A stretch of DNA of 54,264 nt, from the NCBI GenBank assembly GCA_934149465.1, contig CAKPEZ010000006.1, positions 1 to 54,264 on the forward strand, read 5' to 3'. Below are positions 16,668-27,100 of this stretch, in pieces (position 1 is the stretch's first letter; every line of letters starts with the position of its first letter). This DNA is from an uncultured Bacilli bacterium. Its GTDB lineage: Bacteria; Bacillota_I; Bacilli_A; RF39; UBA660. A program made the position numbers and the translations under genes. The notes under the pieces are model-generated. The model made no database searches. It was not told the origin of the DNA and was given only the letters and a program-made list of their open reading frames with translations.

Positions 16668-17334
16668 AAGGATCACTCCTTTTCTTTTTAATTGCAACTA
16701 CAATTATTGTTATTCCAATTATTAAAGCTGATACAATATAAACTATATATTTTTTTAAGAAAGTAATAATAGGAGTTTCAGTATTATCTTTAGAAGGATC
16801 TATGATAGGTTCATCTTTATTATTTAAGCTATTTTTATATGCTTCTAATCTTTTTAAAAAAGTATCATAATTAATATCAAATTGATACCACTTATCACAT
16901 AAAGCAAATTTAGTAGTATCTATTCCTACACATAATGGATCATCTGCATAATAATTATATTTAGGTAATGTAAGATAAATCTTTCTTAATTCAGTAGAAC
17001 ATTCTGGATTTTTACTATATATCTTAATAGTCTTAGTACCAGAAGTAAATCCATCCATGCTTACTGTTTGATTATTTGGATCATACATAAAATAACTTGA
17101 TGTTTCATCTATTAAAGCATATATTTCATCTGTAAGACCAGTGATAGAAATTATAAACATCTCTTTTACTATATCGCCATAATCATCATAATAAGAATCA
17201 TTATATTCATAAGTTATTTTTACTTGACTAGCAAGCATTTTTAAACGATTTTCTTCAGTTCTTGAGCAATCTGCAAATAGATGGGGAATAAACGCAAAGA
17301 AAATGAGAATAGATAAAATCAAATATTTCTTCAT
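16660..17334 (-). CDS. Exported protein with C-terminal membrane anchor, first gene of Tad operon
   Basis: 224 residues. An N-terminal signal peptide (KKYLILSILIFFAFIPHLFA), a short cysteine immediately after cleavage (DCSRTEE), an extracellular domain of about 160 residues, a proline/threonine linker, one transmembrane helix (YIVYIVSALIIGITIIVVAI, about 196-215) and a basic cytoplasmic tail (KKKRSDPFE). This sorting layout suits a wall-spanning surface protein retained in the membrane. It overlaps the signal-peptide region of the next gene by 8 bases. I recognise no family. Confidence 0.75.
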   Translation of the reverse strand: MKKYLILSILIFFAFIPHLFADCSRTEENRLKMLASQVKITYEYNDSYYDDYGDIVKEMFIISITGLTDEIYALIDETSSYFMYDPNNQTVSMDGFTSGTKTIKIYSKNPECSTELRKIYLTLPKYNYYADDPLCVGIDTTKFALCDKWYQFDINYDTFLKRLEAYKNSLNNKDEPIIDPSKDNTETPIITFLKKYIVYIVSALIIGITIIVVAIKKKRSDPFE

Positions 17335-17362
17335 AGTTTCCTCCTAGCCTATTATCATATTA

Positions 17363-17371
17363 AGTATATCA
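17363..17371 (-). promoter_or_regulatory. Probable extended -10 of the Tad operon
   Basis: Minus strand TGATATACT: a TATACT hexamer with an extended TG, about 25 bases before the AGGAGG of the first Tad gene. The -35 region is only T-rich, so the extended -10 would carry the promoter. Confidence 0.5.
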
Positions 17372-17398
17372 TTAATAAAAAAAAAATAAAAGTTTTTT

Positions 17399-17427
17399 TT
17401 GCTTTTTTAATAAAATAATGTTATGAT
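17399..17427 (+). promoter_or_regulatory. Promoter of the thioredoxin-like gene
   Basis: Plus strand: -35 TTGCTT (17399-17404), a 17-base spacer, and -10 TATGAT (17422-17427). Because the -10 covers an in-frame ATG at 17423, translation must begin at the later ATG (17444). Confidence 0.6.
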
Positions 17428-17443
17428 AATTAATGGTGGTTTT

Positions 17444-17878
17444 ATGAAAAATAAGAAAGTTATTCTTATCCTTGGAATAGTATTAGTATTATCTATTATA
17501 CTTGTAATAATTTTATTATCAAATAACAAATTTGGAATAAAAGAGCTAAGTTTTAGTGAGGTTACTCAAAAGATAGATAATAAAGAAGATTTTATATTAG
17601 TAGTTAGTAAGACAAATTGTCCTTATTGCGAAGCTTTTTTACCTAAGATTGAAAAGATTGCTAAAAAAAATAAATTTGTAGTTTTTTATATTGAGATAGA
17701 TAAATTAAGTAAAAGTGAAAATCAAGAGTTTTCTTCTAAGGTTGCTTATGTAAATGGTACTCCTACAACTATTTTTATTGAAGAAGGGGAAGAAAAGATT
17801 GCCGCTAATAGGATTAATGGAAATGTTTCAGAGGAAAAGATAAATTCTAAATTACGTTTATATGGTTATATAGATTAA
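17444..17878 (+). CDS. Membrane-anchored thioredoxin-like protein
   Basis: 144 residues from the ATG at 17444, chosen because an ATG at 17423 lies inside the predicted -10 element. GGTGG precedes it. An N-terminal transmembrane helix (KVILILGIVLVLSIILVIILL) places a thioredoxin fold outside the membrane. The active site is CPYC (SKTNCPYCEAFLP) and the cis-proline loop is GTPTTIF. Thus a thiol-disulfide oxidoreductase of the extracytoplasmic space. It is divergent from the Tad operon, whose exported products are Cys-rich, so it may reduce or form their disulfides (inference from position). Confidence 0.8.
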   Translation: MKNKKVILILGIVLVLSIILVIILLSNNKFGIKELSFSEVTQKIDNKEDFILVVSKTNCPYCEAFLPKIEKIAKKNKFVVFYIEIDKLSKSENQEFSSKVAYVNGTPTTIFIEEGEEKIAANRINGNVSEEKINSKLRLYGYID

Positions 17879-17882
17879 AAAA

Positions 17883-17918
17883 AGCCTTAAGTTATTATAT
17901 TTACTTAAGACTTTTTTT
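17883..17918. terminator. Bidirectional terminator between thioredoxin-like gene and trmB
   Basis: Arms AGCCTTAAGT and ACTTAAGACT (one mismatch on the plus strand, a G-U pair on the minus strand) with runs of T or A on both sides. It serves the convergent genes ending at 17878 and 17905. Confidence 0.75.
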
Positions 17919-18537
17919 CTGCTTCTAAATAGTTAATTTTTATTCCTTTACTACTAAATTTTTCTTCATATTCAGTCATTACGTTAGATATATTTTCTTT
18001 ATGAAGATCATTACTCTTATACAAAATAGTATATCCAAAATTTTCTAAAGTTTCTAGAGAATAATTAAATAAATTAAGATTATCAGTTTTTTGTTTTATA
18101 TGAGGATAATCTTTAAATATATAGTTATATTTCTCTAAGAAAACAGGACTTGTTAATCTTCTTTTTGCGTGTCTATCTTTAGGCCAAGGATCAGAAAAAT
18201 TTAGATATAATAAAGATATTTCATGATCAAATAAATCAGTTATATTTTGAGCATCATATCTTAATAATACTAAATTATTAAGTTCTAGTTCATTAGATGT
18301 TTGAACTGCTCTAACAAGAACGCTATCATATTTCTCAATACCAATATAATTTATATTAGGATTATTTTGAGCAAGTTCTATTAAAAATTTTCCTTTTCCC
18401 ATTCCTATTTCTATATTAATAGGATTATTATTTTTAAAATATTTAGACCATAATCCTTTATATTCTTTAGGATTATCTAAATAATATTTGCCTTCTTTAA
18501 TAGTAAGATCTGCTCCTTTTACATGTTTTAAACGCAT
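17905..18537 (-). CDS. trmB: tRNA (guanine-N7-)-methyltransferase
   Basis: 210 residues, SAM-dependent enzyme that makes m7G46 in the tRNA variable loop. Seen: the SAM-binding motif INIEIGMGKGKFLIELA, the GIEKYDSVLVRA strand and the characteristic LNFSDPWPKDRHAKRRL signature with the conserved SDPWPK. The start MRLKHVKGADL at 18537 is preceded by AGAGGTG and matches the family N-terminus. An open extension upstream (to 18699) is hydrophobic chance coding antisense to the next gene and was rejected. It appears monocistronic. Confidence 0.95.
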   Translation of the reverse strand: MRLKHVKGADLTIKEGKYYLDNPKEYKGLWSKYFKNNNPINIEIGMGKGKFLIELAQNNPNINYIGIEKYDSVLVRAVQTSNELELNNLVLLRYDAQNITDLFDHEISLLYLNFSDPWPKDRHAKRRLTSPVFLEKYNYIFKDYPHIKQKTDNLNLFNYSLETLENFGYTILYKSNDLHKENISNVMTEYEEKFSSKGIKINYLEAEKKS

Positions 18538-18627
18538 TTTTACACCTCTTTTAGTAATATAATAGCATATAAGTAACAAAAAGAAAATAGACACATATAC
18601 TAAAATGAATATAAGGACGGTGAAGAT

Positions 18628-18924
18628 ATGTGCGATAATAGAGATACTTTTTATGGGGGATATGGTGGAACTCTTCCTAATGGAGCACTTATGAATCAAG
18701 GAATGATCCCTAATATGAATCCAAATATGCCTGGTACTTTAATGCCTAATCAAATACCTAATCAGATACCTAATCAAATGAATTATTATGGTGATAATAT
18801 TAATAATCGAATAAATATAATTGAGCAAAACTTAAAGAGGTTAGAATATCGTATTTCAAGATTAGAAAATCCTAGTGGAATATCTATTAATAATGAACCA
18901 GATGGTAATTTATATATGCTTTAA
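18628..18924 (+). CDS. Small Asn/Pro-rich protein with C-terminal coiled coil, unknown
   Basis: 98 residues. The first 25 are Gly/Tyr-rich (YGGYGGTLPNG), then comes a low-complexity block of NPNMPG and three IPNQ-type repeats, then a short heptad helix (INIIEQNLKRLEYRISRLEN). A ribosome site (AAGGACGG) precedes the ATG and a bidirectional terminator follows. The composition recalls spore-coat or surface-matrix proteins, but no family is recognised. It is expressed divergently from trmB. Confidence 0.65.
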   Translation: MCDNRDTFYGGYGGTLPNGALMNQGMIPNMNPNMPGTLMPNQIPNQIPNQMNYYGDNINNRINIIEQNLKRLEYRISRLENPSGISINNEPDGNLYML

Positions 18925-18956
18925 AAAAACAGTCTAAATGGACTGTTTTAACATTT
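18921..18956. terminator. Bidirectional terminator between the 98-residue gene and essC
   Basis: Perfect 9-bp arms AAAACAGTC and GACTGTTTT around a 6-base loop, with a T-run on either strand. It closes the T7SS operon on the minus strand. Confidence 0.85.
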
Positions 18957-18961
18957 TTATA

Positions 18962-21900
18962 TTAATCATTTTTATCAGATACTTTTAATTCAAGCTTTTC
19001 CAAATATTTTACATACTGAACTTTTCCTCTTGTAACAACGAAGCAAAAATTATTTGGAATTTCTTCTTTCATTTCATCTATTTTTTGAGTAGTTTTTAAA
19101 GTAAATTGATCGTTAATTCCATTACCTAACCAAATACCAAAATTACTATTAACGCAATTTTTATACCACGAATCCATTTCTACTTTTTTTATCTTATCAA
19201 TACTATCAACAATAATAAAATTAACTATTCCTAAATCTTTACCATTATTAAATAGATCGGCAAAAATTGACTTATTAGAATCACTAAGACGATTTTTAAA
19301 ATTTTCTATACCAATAATAATACAGTAAATTTTTCTTTTTCCATCGAAAATTGATTTATCATAATCACTTTTTATATATTTTTCTTTTTGTTCTTTTAAA
19401 AAATTATTTAAACTATTAAATATTTCATTAAATTGTTGATCTACATAGTTATAATATTTTTTATATTTATCTTCAATATAACAATCTTCAGTGTTAATCA
19501 CTATTAATTTTGAAGTGTTAATGGCAATTATTTGATTTATAAAAGGGTTTAAAAAATTACTACAATTTAATAGATCAAACATAGATATTAATGTTACATA
19601 ATTTTTATTAAAGTTGAATTTGCAAATATCTAAGCTATATTTATCAATTCCAATAATTAGTTCGTCACCTTTTCCAAACTCTTCACTAACTTCTTCATAA
19701 CCAACACTACTAGGCAAAATTGGTATTCTTTTTGCTTTATTATTATATTTATTTTTAAATATAATAGATTTTTCTTTAATAAATGTCATAATATTGTCTT
19801 TTTCACTTACTAAGGCAGTTTGGAATTCATACACATCTTTATCCTTAAATATACCACGTCCAAATATTTTTGCAGGATAAGTTTTATGAACATTTCCTAA
19901 AATTGTCGCATAATCATCATCATTATTTTGTTGCAATACATAAGTTAAAGCAAAATTTTGTTTTAACTTAAATCTCAAGCCATTTGGCGTATTAACTGTT
20001 AGTAAAAAATAAATACCATATTTATTGCATTCTCTTGATAAACCAATTAATAAATCATCAAAATCAGGATAGGTCTCTTGATATGATTCAAAATTATTTA
20101 TTATTACAATTATACTTTGGATGATTTTTCCACTATTTTTACAATAGGTATAATATTCCCCATTGTATTCAGAAAAAAGTTTTTTTCTTTCTTCAATTGT
20201 ACTTGTTAGCATTTTATATAAATTATTTATTTTTTCATCATCATCTGAAGTTAATATATCTCCTACAATAGGATAATCTTTGAACATCTTTAATGACCCA
20301 GAGCCAAAATCTACAATATAATAATTTAATTCATTTGGTGAATAGTACAAGCTAGAAGAATATAATAAAGTAGTTATAAAATTCTCTTTTCCACTACCTG
20401 TTGCACCATATACTAAAACATTTCCTTCTTTTGTAAATGGAATTGTAAGTATCTGCTGCTGTTGATTTGTTGGAATATCATATTCACCAACAATTGGATT
20501 AATATCACAATCTTCTTTTTGGTAGTTATATTTTAAAGCTAAGTCCTCTACTTTAATATCTCCTGGAATTTTTTCTAACCAAAGTGGCTTACATTTTATA
20601 TTTTGCAATTTAGCCAAATTATCTAAATATTTAACAATATTAATAGATTCTTCCCCAAGATCTTGAATTACAACATCCTTTTTGATTTTTGTTTCTATTT
20701 TTTTTATTGGATAGCCTATATCATTAATAAAATCTATTGTTGTATCTAAAGTTTTAACAACCTTTTCAGTTGGAATATACTTACCTCCAGCATAAGCAGA
20801 TTGTCCTAATAAGAATATTTCATTGAACCCTACTTGAAAGAAAAATCTACCTGTTTGTTTTAAATATGCTGCATCTGGACATTTGATTACTTCATTAGAA
20901 TCAGATTTATCTTGTACTCGCATACATATTCTAAATCTTGTATTACTCCATATTTGCGGATCAACTACACCACTAGGTTTTTGAGTTGCTAAAATTAAGT
21001 GAACTCCAAGAGAACGACCTATACGTGCTGTTGAAATTAACTGTTCCATAAATTCAGGTTGTTGATTTTTTAGCTCAGCAAATTCATCACATATAATAAA
21101 CAAGTGAGATATTGGTTCGCTAACGGTTCCATTTCTATACATTTGTTGATACTTATAAATATCTATTGTACTATCTCCAGATATTTCTCTTGCCGTATTA
21201 AAAAGCGATTGTCTTCTTTTTAACTCCGATTCTATTGAAGCAAGGCTTCTTTTTATTTCATTTATATCTAAGTTAGTAATTTTTCCAACTAGATGTGGTA
21301 GTTTAACCTTTATATTATTATTTTCAAATACACCAGCTAGTCCGCCACCTTTATAATCAATCAAAATAAATTGAACTTCATAAGGATGATAATTAATTGC
21401 CATAGAAAGAATATAAGTAATAATAAATTCTGATTTTCCGCTTCCTGTCATACCTGCTATTAAGCCATGTGGTCCATGATACTTTTCATGAAGATCAATA
21501 TTAATTTTTTCTCCATTTTGTCCAACGCCAACAGGAACTTGCAAATTTAAAATAGGATTATTTTTTTGCCATCTTGTTAAAGCATTTAATTGTTCCACTT
21601 TACCAACATCATACATTTCTAAAAAGCCAATCTTATTGACTAGAGAATTTTCATCATTGTTTTTTATTTCTATTGGAATATTTGCCAAAGATTTAGAGCA
21701 TTCTTCATAATCTATTGGAAAAGTATAATCTATTGAAAATTTAACTATTTCATTAATATTTTGATTATTTCTTAATTCACCACTATCGCCTTTAACCGTA
21801 ATAAAATTATCACATTGATCCGGTAAATTAGTTATTTTACTATCTAATATTACTAAACTGAATCCTAAATTCTCTTTTGTTTCAAGTACTTCTTTTATAA

Positions 21901-23596
21901 TTTCAAAATTTCTAATCTTTTTAAAACTATCAGTTATTATAAGAAATGATGGACTTAAAATTTGATTTTTATTTAAAGAGGATTTTTTTTCATTTCTATA
22001 ATCAAATATTCTATCCAAATAATAGCAAACTTCTTTATATTCATCATTATTAGTGGCAAAAAATCTTAAACTTTTATCATCAGTAAAACAATGAGGAATA
22101 TTTCTAAAATAATCCCATTGATACCTTTTTTCTTCATCTGTTAATATTACTATCTTTAAATCATCATAACTATGTAATGCTAGTATTTGTATTAACAATC
22201 TTCTAATATATTCATTTATTTCCTTATTTCCAATTATTCCACTAATAAAATTTTTTCTTAGTGAAAAATTAACAGGAACATTTAATAATAATTTAGGTTC
22301 TTTTCCTAATTTTGATACCATTTCTTTTAGATTATCTTCTACCATTGAAAAATGGTCATCAGGATACTTTATATCTATTTGCATAGGATAGTTTCCATAA
22401 CCAAGATTAAGTTCTAAAAAATCATCATCTTCTATTCTTCTTTGCCATAATCTAGTGTATCTCTTATTAATCGTTTCAACAAGCTCAGAAATTTTCATGC
22501 TATTATTATTTAGTATAGAAGTTTGTTCATTTTTGGCAGATACTATTGCTTTTCTTTTTTCTTCTATGTATTCACTATACTTAGTTTGTCTTAATTTTTC
22601 GTTTTTCTTTCTAGATCTTTTTTCATACCATTTAGTAATTAGTGGCCAAATAATTACACTTGCAAGCATTGCACCACATATTACTAAAGAAGGAGTAGCT
22701 TCATTCCAAGTATAATTACCATTTTTGACATTATTTATCGCAGTGTATCCCATTACCATTGATGTCATAGACATCGTTAACATAGGGCCTATTGTTAATA
22801 TTACTGGACTATTTTGTTCTTCTACTTTAGCAGGCGGAGGATCTATCTGTAACACCAAAGGTACTATTTTTTGAAAGAATCTAGGAGTTCTATGGAAATA
22901 TTCTTTTTCATCATATATAGAAAGTTCTAATTCTTGTTCACTTTCAGTATAACCATTATTTTTAGGCAAAACAGCACTAATCAAGGAAAGGGCAACTTTT
23001 ATATTCTTTAAAGTAATGTTATTCACATAAATACAATGATTTTTGTTTTCATCATTTGATAAAATAATTCTCATACCACAAATGAAAATTACATCCCCTA
23101 TTTTTAATTCTCTGCTTTTTATTACTCTAACATCATTGACATATATCCCATTTTTAGAATCATTATCTAGTATATAAATTTTTCCATTTTGATATTTTAT
23201 TACTGCTTCATTTTCTTTTAAATAGTTGTAAGAGATTATTGAATTCGTACTACTTCCAATTGTTATTCCTTTTTCTAAAAGTTTCTCTATACTATAGCAA
23301 TTGTACTCTTCTAAAGTAGGACTACAATACAATAAAAAATCTTTTTTACTTATTTCATTTTTTACTAAGTAAAATTTTTCTTCTTCTAGATATATATACT
23401 GAGTTTTAGCATTATTCATCACGCAATAAACTTCATCATTGCTTATTAATTTCCACCTTCCATTATCAGGTTCTATCGATATTAGATTTCGTTCTATTCC
23501 ATTTTCATCTGTTCCTTCAATCCAATAACTTCCTTCTACAACTTCAGGTAAAACTACGCTACGATTTTTTAATGGTTCTATTACTAAAACTCTCAT
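18962..23596 (-). CDS. essC: Type VII secretion ATPase EssC
   Basis: 1544-residue membrane ATPase that drives T7SSb secretion. In order: an N-terminal tandem FHA-like region (second FHA about residues 105-180, with the DNDSKNGIYVNDVRV loop), two transmembrane helices (about 265-325), then FtsK/SpoIIIE modules. Module 1 has Walker A GMTGSGKS (about 713) and Walker B LFIICDEFAEL. Module 2 has GATGSGKE (about 1062), with Glu in place of Ser/Thr and a degenerate Walker B (IIVIINNFES). Module 3 has lost its P-loop. The DYKGGGLAG sequence after module 1 is conserved. Full-length EssC is about 1480-1500 residues. It is the last gene of the operon, 15 bases after the 170-residue gene. Confidence 0.95.
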   Translation of the reverse strand: MRVLVIEPLKNRSVVLPEVVEGSYWIEGTDENGIERNLISIEPDNGRWKLISNDEVYCVMNNAKTQYIYLEEEKFYLVKNEISKKDFLLYCSPTLEEYNCYSIEKLLEKGITIGSSTNSIISYNYLKENEAVIKYQNGKIYILDNDSKNGIYVNDVRVIKSRELKIGDVIFICGMRIILSNDENKNHCIYVNNITLKNIKVALSLISAVLPKNNGYTESEQELELSIYDEKEYFHRTPRFFQKIVPLVLQIDPPPAKVEEQNSPVILTIGPMLTMSMTSMVMGYTAINNVKNGNYTWNEATPSLVICGAMLASVIIWPLITKWYEKRSRKKNEKLRQTKYSEYIEEKRKAIVSAKNEQTSILNNNSMKISELVETINKRYTRLWQRRIEDDDFLELNLGYGNYPMQIDIKYPDDHFSMVEDNLKEMVSKLGKEPKLLLNVPVNFSLRKNFISGIIGNKEINEYIRRLLIQILALHSYDDLKIVILTDEEKRYQWDYFRNIPHCFTDDKSLRFFATNNDEYKEVCYYLDRIFDYRNEKKSSLNKNQILSPSFLIITDSFKKIRNFEIIKEVLETKENLGFSLVILDSKITNLPDQCDNFITVKGDSGELRNNQNINEIVKFSIDYTFPIDYEECSKSLANIPIEIKNNDENSLVNKIGFLEMYDVGKVEQLNALTRWQKNNPILNLQVPVGVGQNGEKINIDLHEKYHGPHGLIAGMTGSGKSEFIITYILSMAINYHPYEVQFILIDYKGGGLAGVFENNNIKVKLPHLVGKITNLDINEIKRSLASIESELKRRQSLFNTAREISGDSTIDIYKYQQMYRNGTVSEPISHLFIICDEFAELKNQQPEFMEQLISTARIGRSLGVHLILATQKPSGVVDPQIWSNTRFRICMRVQDKSDSNEVIKCPDAAYLKQTGRFFFQVGFNEIFLLGQSAYAGGKYIPTEKVVKTLDTTIDFINDIGYPIKKIETKIKKDVVIQDLGEESINIVKYLDNLAKLQNIKCKPLWLEKIPGDIKVEDLALKYNYQKEDCDINPIVGEYDIPTNQQQQILTIPFTKEGNVLVYGATGSGKENFITTLLYSSSLYYSPNELNYYIVDFGSGSLKMFKDYPIVGDILTSDDDEKINNLYKMLTSTIEERKKLFSEYNGEYYTYCKNSGKIIQSIIVIINNFESYQETYPDFDDLLIGLSRECNKYGIYFLLTVNTPNGLRFKLKQNFALTYVLQQNNDDDYATILGNVHKTYPAKIFGRGIFKDKDVYEFQTALVSEKDNIMTFIKEKSIIFKNKYNNKAKRIPILPSSVGYEEVSEEFGKGDELIIGIDKYSLDICKFNFNKNYVTLISMFDLLNCSNFLNPFINQIIAINTSKLIVINTEDCYIEDKYKKYYNYVDQQFNEIFNSLNNFLKEQKEKYIKSDYDKSIFDGKRKIYCIIIGIENFKNRLSDSNKSIFADLFNNGKDLGIVNFIIVDSIDKIKKVEMDSWYKNCVNSNFGIWLGNGINDQFTLKTTQKIDEMKEEIPNNFCFVVTRGKVQYVKYLEKLELKVSDKND

Positions 23597-23611
23597 GAAA
23601 TATCACCTCTA

Positions 23612-24124
23612 TTATTGAATTATTTTATTATTATTCATATCACTAAGTCCACAAGCATATTTATAGTTAATAATTGCTCTAGAAACAAGTTGTCTAGCAA
23701 ATTCTTTATTAAATTCTCTAACACTTTTTAAATGAAAGTTTAGCATTTCAATATTTCTTTTTGCTTGTTCTTCACCAATTACTGGTGTTAAATTACCTTC
23801 TACATTGTTAGGATCTATCCTTTTATTAGCATATTCCTCACTAACATTTAGTATATATTGAATATTTTCAAAAGCTGAATCTGTTAATAAAGATGATAAT
23901 TTAACACTTTGAACAGAATTTTTCCATTTTAATTCTTCTAATTTTAATAAGCCATTTAAAATATCATCGGAATTTTTATTAGGCAATTTATAATTTGAAT
24001 AAATTCTATTTAAATACTCTAAATAAGAATCTTTAAGTTCCTCTTTATATTTTTCATCTATTCCTAATAATACAAAGTTTATGCTATTATCATATAGCCA
24101 AGATATAATCTTCTTATTATTCAT
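23612..24124 (-). CDS. Soluble helical protein between effector and essC, candidate immunity or chaperone
   Basis: 170 residues with no signal peptide and no transmembrane helix, predominantly helical in appearance (EEYANKRIDPNNVEGNLTPV, then EEQAKRNIEMLNFHLKSVRE). It begins four bases after the stop of the large putative effector and uses a ribosome site (GGAGG) inside that gene's end, so the two are translationally coupled. That is the usual relation between a polymorphic toxin and its immunity protein or a dedicated chaperone. I do not recognise a family. It is not EssA, EssB or EsaA, all of which are membrane proteins. Confidence 0.6.
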   Translation of the reverse strand: MNNKKIISWLYDNSINFVLLGIDEKYKEELKDSYLEYLNRIYSNYKLPNKNSDDILNGLLKLEELKWKNSVQSVKLSSLLTDSAFENIQYILNVSEEYANKRIDPNNVEGNLTPVIGEEQAKRNIEMLNFHLKSVREFNKEFARQLVSRAIINYKYACGLSDMNNNKIIQ

Positions 24125-24127
24125 ATA

Positions 24128-27100
24128 TTAATTACCTCCATTCTGCTTAATTAAGGTTATAAAATCCCCAAGTGCAATATCTAATGCATCTAATTTTCCT
24201 TTTAATGTACCTTCATTAAAACAATAATCTAATAGAAAGTCAACAAATTCCGAATTATTAGTTGCTTTTTCTAAAGGCTTTTTAATTAAAGAAATATCAT
24301 TATTAAAATAGGCTTTCTTTATAGTATCTATGTCAAATCCATCTATATTCAAATTTAACATCGCCTTAAGTCTAACTATTGCCGGTTCGTATGCACAGCT
24401 ACCAGGAATATATTCTTTCCCCATTGTTAATTGAGTTATAAACTCAGTAATTGATTCATTAATTCCTTTATATTTATACTTTCCTTGAGATGAATCGTAT
24501 ATTTTCACACCACCTGCTTTATTAGTTGATAGAAAATGTAGCATCTCATGCACTGAAAATGATGATCTATCAATGTAGTTCATATTAATAAGAATAAGTT
24601 TTTGATCTGGAAGAAATAATCCCCCATATGAAATTTCAAACCCACTTGCTAAAAATTCATCTGTAGGTATAAAATGAACAATTTCTGGGGCTTTTTTAAT
24701 TTTCTCCAGATCAACAAATGTTCCTACTTCGTCAATTAAAATTTTTGTATCATGATTATAAATTCTGTTTATACTATCTATTACAGATTGCGGTATAGGT
24801 TTATAATATTCACTTACTATTTTTCTAATACGTTTTTCAATCTCTGGATCACTAAATTTATATCCATGTTCATCATATAAATCAAGGATTTTTTTCATTC
24901 CTGTTGCAATTTGACGTTTGCTAGCATAAATTTTAATTTCATCATCATAAAGATTTTGTTCAAACGCCTTGTAAATTCTATCATCATAAGCTATAGATAG
25001 TAAGGTATCTGCATACAACTTGCCACAACCATATTGAGACTCTGATAAGTCTATAATTTGAGAATCGAATCCCCTAATTAGATAATTAAGTTTACCAATT
25101 TTTTCTATCGGCAAATTACTTATTATTTTTCTATATTTAATTGAATCTATTGTATCATCCGCTAATACCCCAGCTAGATGAATTTCATCTATTTCGGATA
25201 GTACTTTTTTAACAACTGCTGAATCTTTTTCGCGTTCAAGAAAATCACTCAATGATGAAATTTTAACTTTCTCTGTTATATCTTCATTCTTCATGTCTTT
25301 TATAAGTTTATCTATATTTTTTTCTTTTTTAGCTACTTCTTGTTGAACATCCTTCCAAAATTTATCAGTTTTTTCTCCTTCTTTTATAGATTCTTCTATT
25401 TCAGCTTGAATCTTCTTCCAGAATTTATCAGTTTTTTCTCCTTCTTCTATTTCAGCTTGAATCTTCTTCCAGAATTTATCATTTGAAATTTCGTTTGAAT
25501 TCTGTAAATCGGCTTTATTTTTTCCTAGCTCATAATCTTTTTTCAAAATATTTGATTGATTGATTTCTGAGGAATTTGATTCATCAATATCCACCAATTT
25601 ATCACTTTCTTTAGAAAAACCACGTTTAAAAGCAAAATCGAAAAGCTCTCCTAAAGCAGATGAAAAACCTCCGACTGCTGTCTGTGCAGCAACATTGTTC
25701 CATCCGCCATTCTCATCAAATAGTTTTGCATAACGTTCAAAAATGTTCTGATCGCTTGTAAATTTTTGATATTTACCATCTTCATCATAATATCCATCTT
25801 TATATATTGAAGATATAAATGGTTGAACAAAAGCTTCAGCTCCACCGTCTGCACCATCTAATACTATTCTTGCCATTGAATTAATCGCCTTTGTGCCGAG
25901 TCCATCAGCTAAAGCCTTTTTTATAATTCCATTGGAGCCAACCAAATTGAAATTGCCAATTGTAGCACCTACATATACTTGGGCTGCTTCCCACAAACCA
26001 TTTAATACTCCAGCTCCAAGTCCTTCTAATATACTAGCACCGTCTGCCCAAGCATCTTGTGTACCTTTGCCAATTCCAGCAAGTCCAGAAATAATAGTAG
26101 AAATATATGTAGTACTCATAGATACGGTTGCACCAGTTGCTGATGTAGCAGCTGCAGTACCAGCTGTAGTAGCAGTGACTGCGGTTGCTGTGCTTGTTAC
26201 CGTAGCAGCAGTTTCAGTTGCTACTACAGTTGTTCCTGTTGCTGCAGCTGTTCCTGTTGCTGCTGCGGTGCCTCCTGCAGCTGCACTTCCTGCAGCAGCA
26301 GCTCCTCCAGCAATTCCAGCTGTCAATACAGTTAAGGCGATTATTCCAGCAATATATCCTACACCATTTGAAACTGAACGTACAGTTTCATAGCCATAAG
26401 AATCATTTTTTAAATTTTCACCAAGGCCAGTTTTTTCATATAGAGAATCAAACATACCTGTAACTACTTTTGCACCAACCATTTCTTTTAATCCTATCAA
26501 CATAACTATTGTACCAGGTATATATACATATTCTTGATCACTAATAAGACTAATAAGTGCACAAATGGCATTTGCAATTAAGCTATTTATAGCTATTTCT
26601 TTTAAGGAAGATATAATCGCTACAATTAAAACAAAATCAATTAACGCTTCAACTAATTGAAGTATTCCTTCTATTAAAGAAAAGAAAACCGTGGTTTGTG
26701 TAGCTGCCACACGGTGTGCAACATCACCAAGATCAATCATTATAGCAAAAACGTTGTTAGAAAAAGCTGAAACATTTACTGAGATGTCATTCATACCATT
26801 TATTCCATTCCACATCTCGTAGTTTCTTTCTATTACAGGTAGTCTTAATATACTACTTAAAATACTAGATTCCGTAATCGACACATTTGATGAATGAGAG
26901 TTAGCTAAACGATTTTCCATTCCTTCCGTATTTTCATTGTATTTAGTCCACCACTTATCAATTTTTTCATATGCTTTATCTATTTGTTCATACTTTTTTG
27001 ATAACTCGGTTGCCATTCTACTAACGTATAGATTAGAACATGATTTTAAGTAGCTAGATAAAAAAGTAGAGTAAGTTTTGTTCTTAAACTTATCATTTTC

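Noticed and set aside
18538..18699. N-terminal hydrophobic extension of trmB
   Set aside because: Open in frame but antisense to the 98-residue gene, lacks a ribosome site, and the family N-terminus with AGAGGTG starts at 18537.
23612..24124. EssB or EsaA homologue
   Set aside because: The 170-residue protein has no transmembrane helix and is far too short for EsaA.
25893..26393. Long plus-strand Ala/Val/Pro-rich open frame
   Set aside because: It is the complement of the Ala/Gly/Thr low-complexity stretch of the effector gene; no ribosome site, and composition explains the absence of stops.
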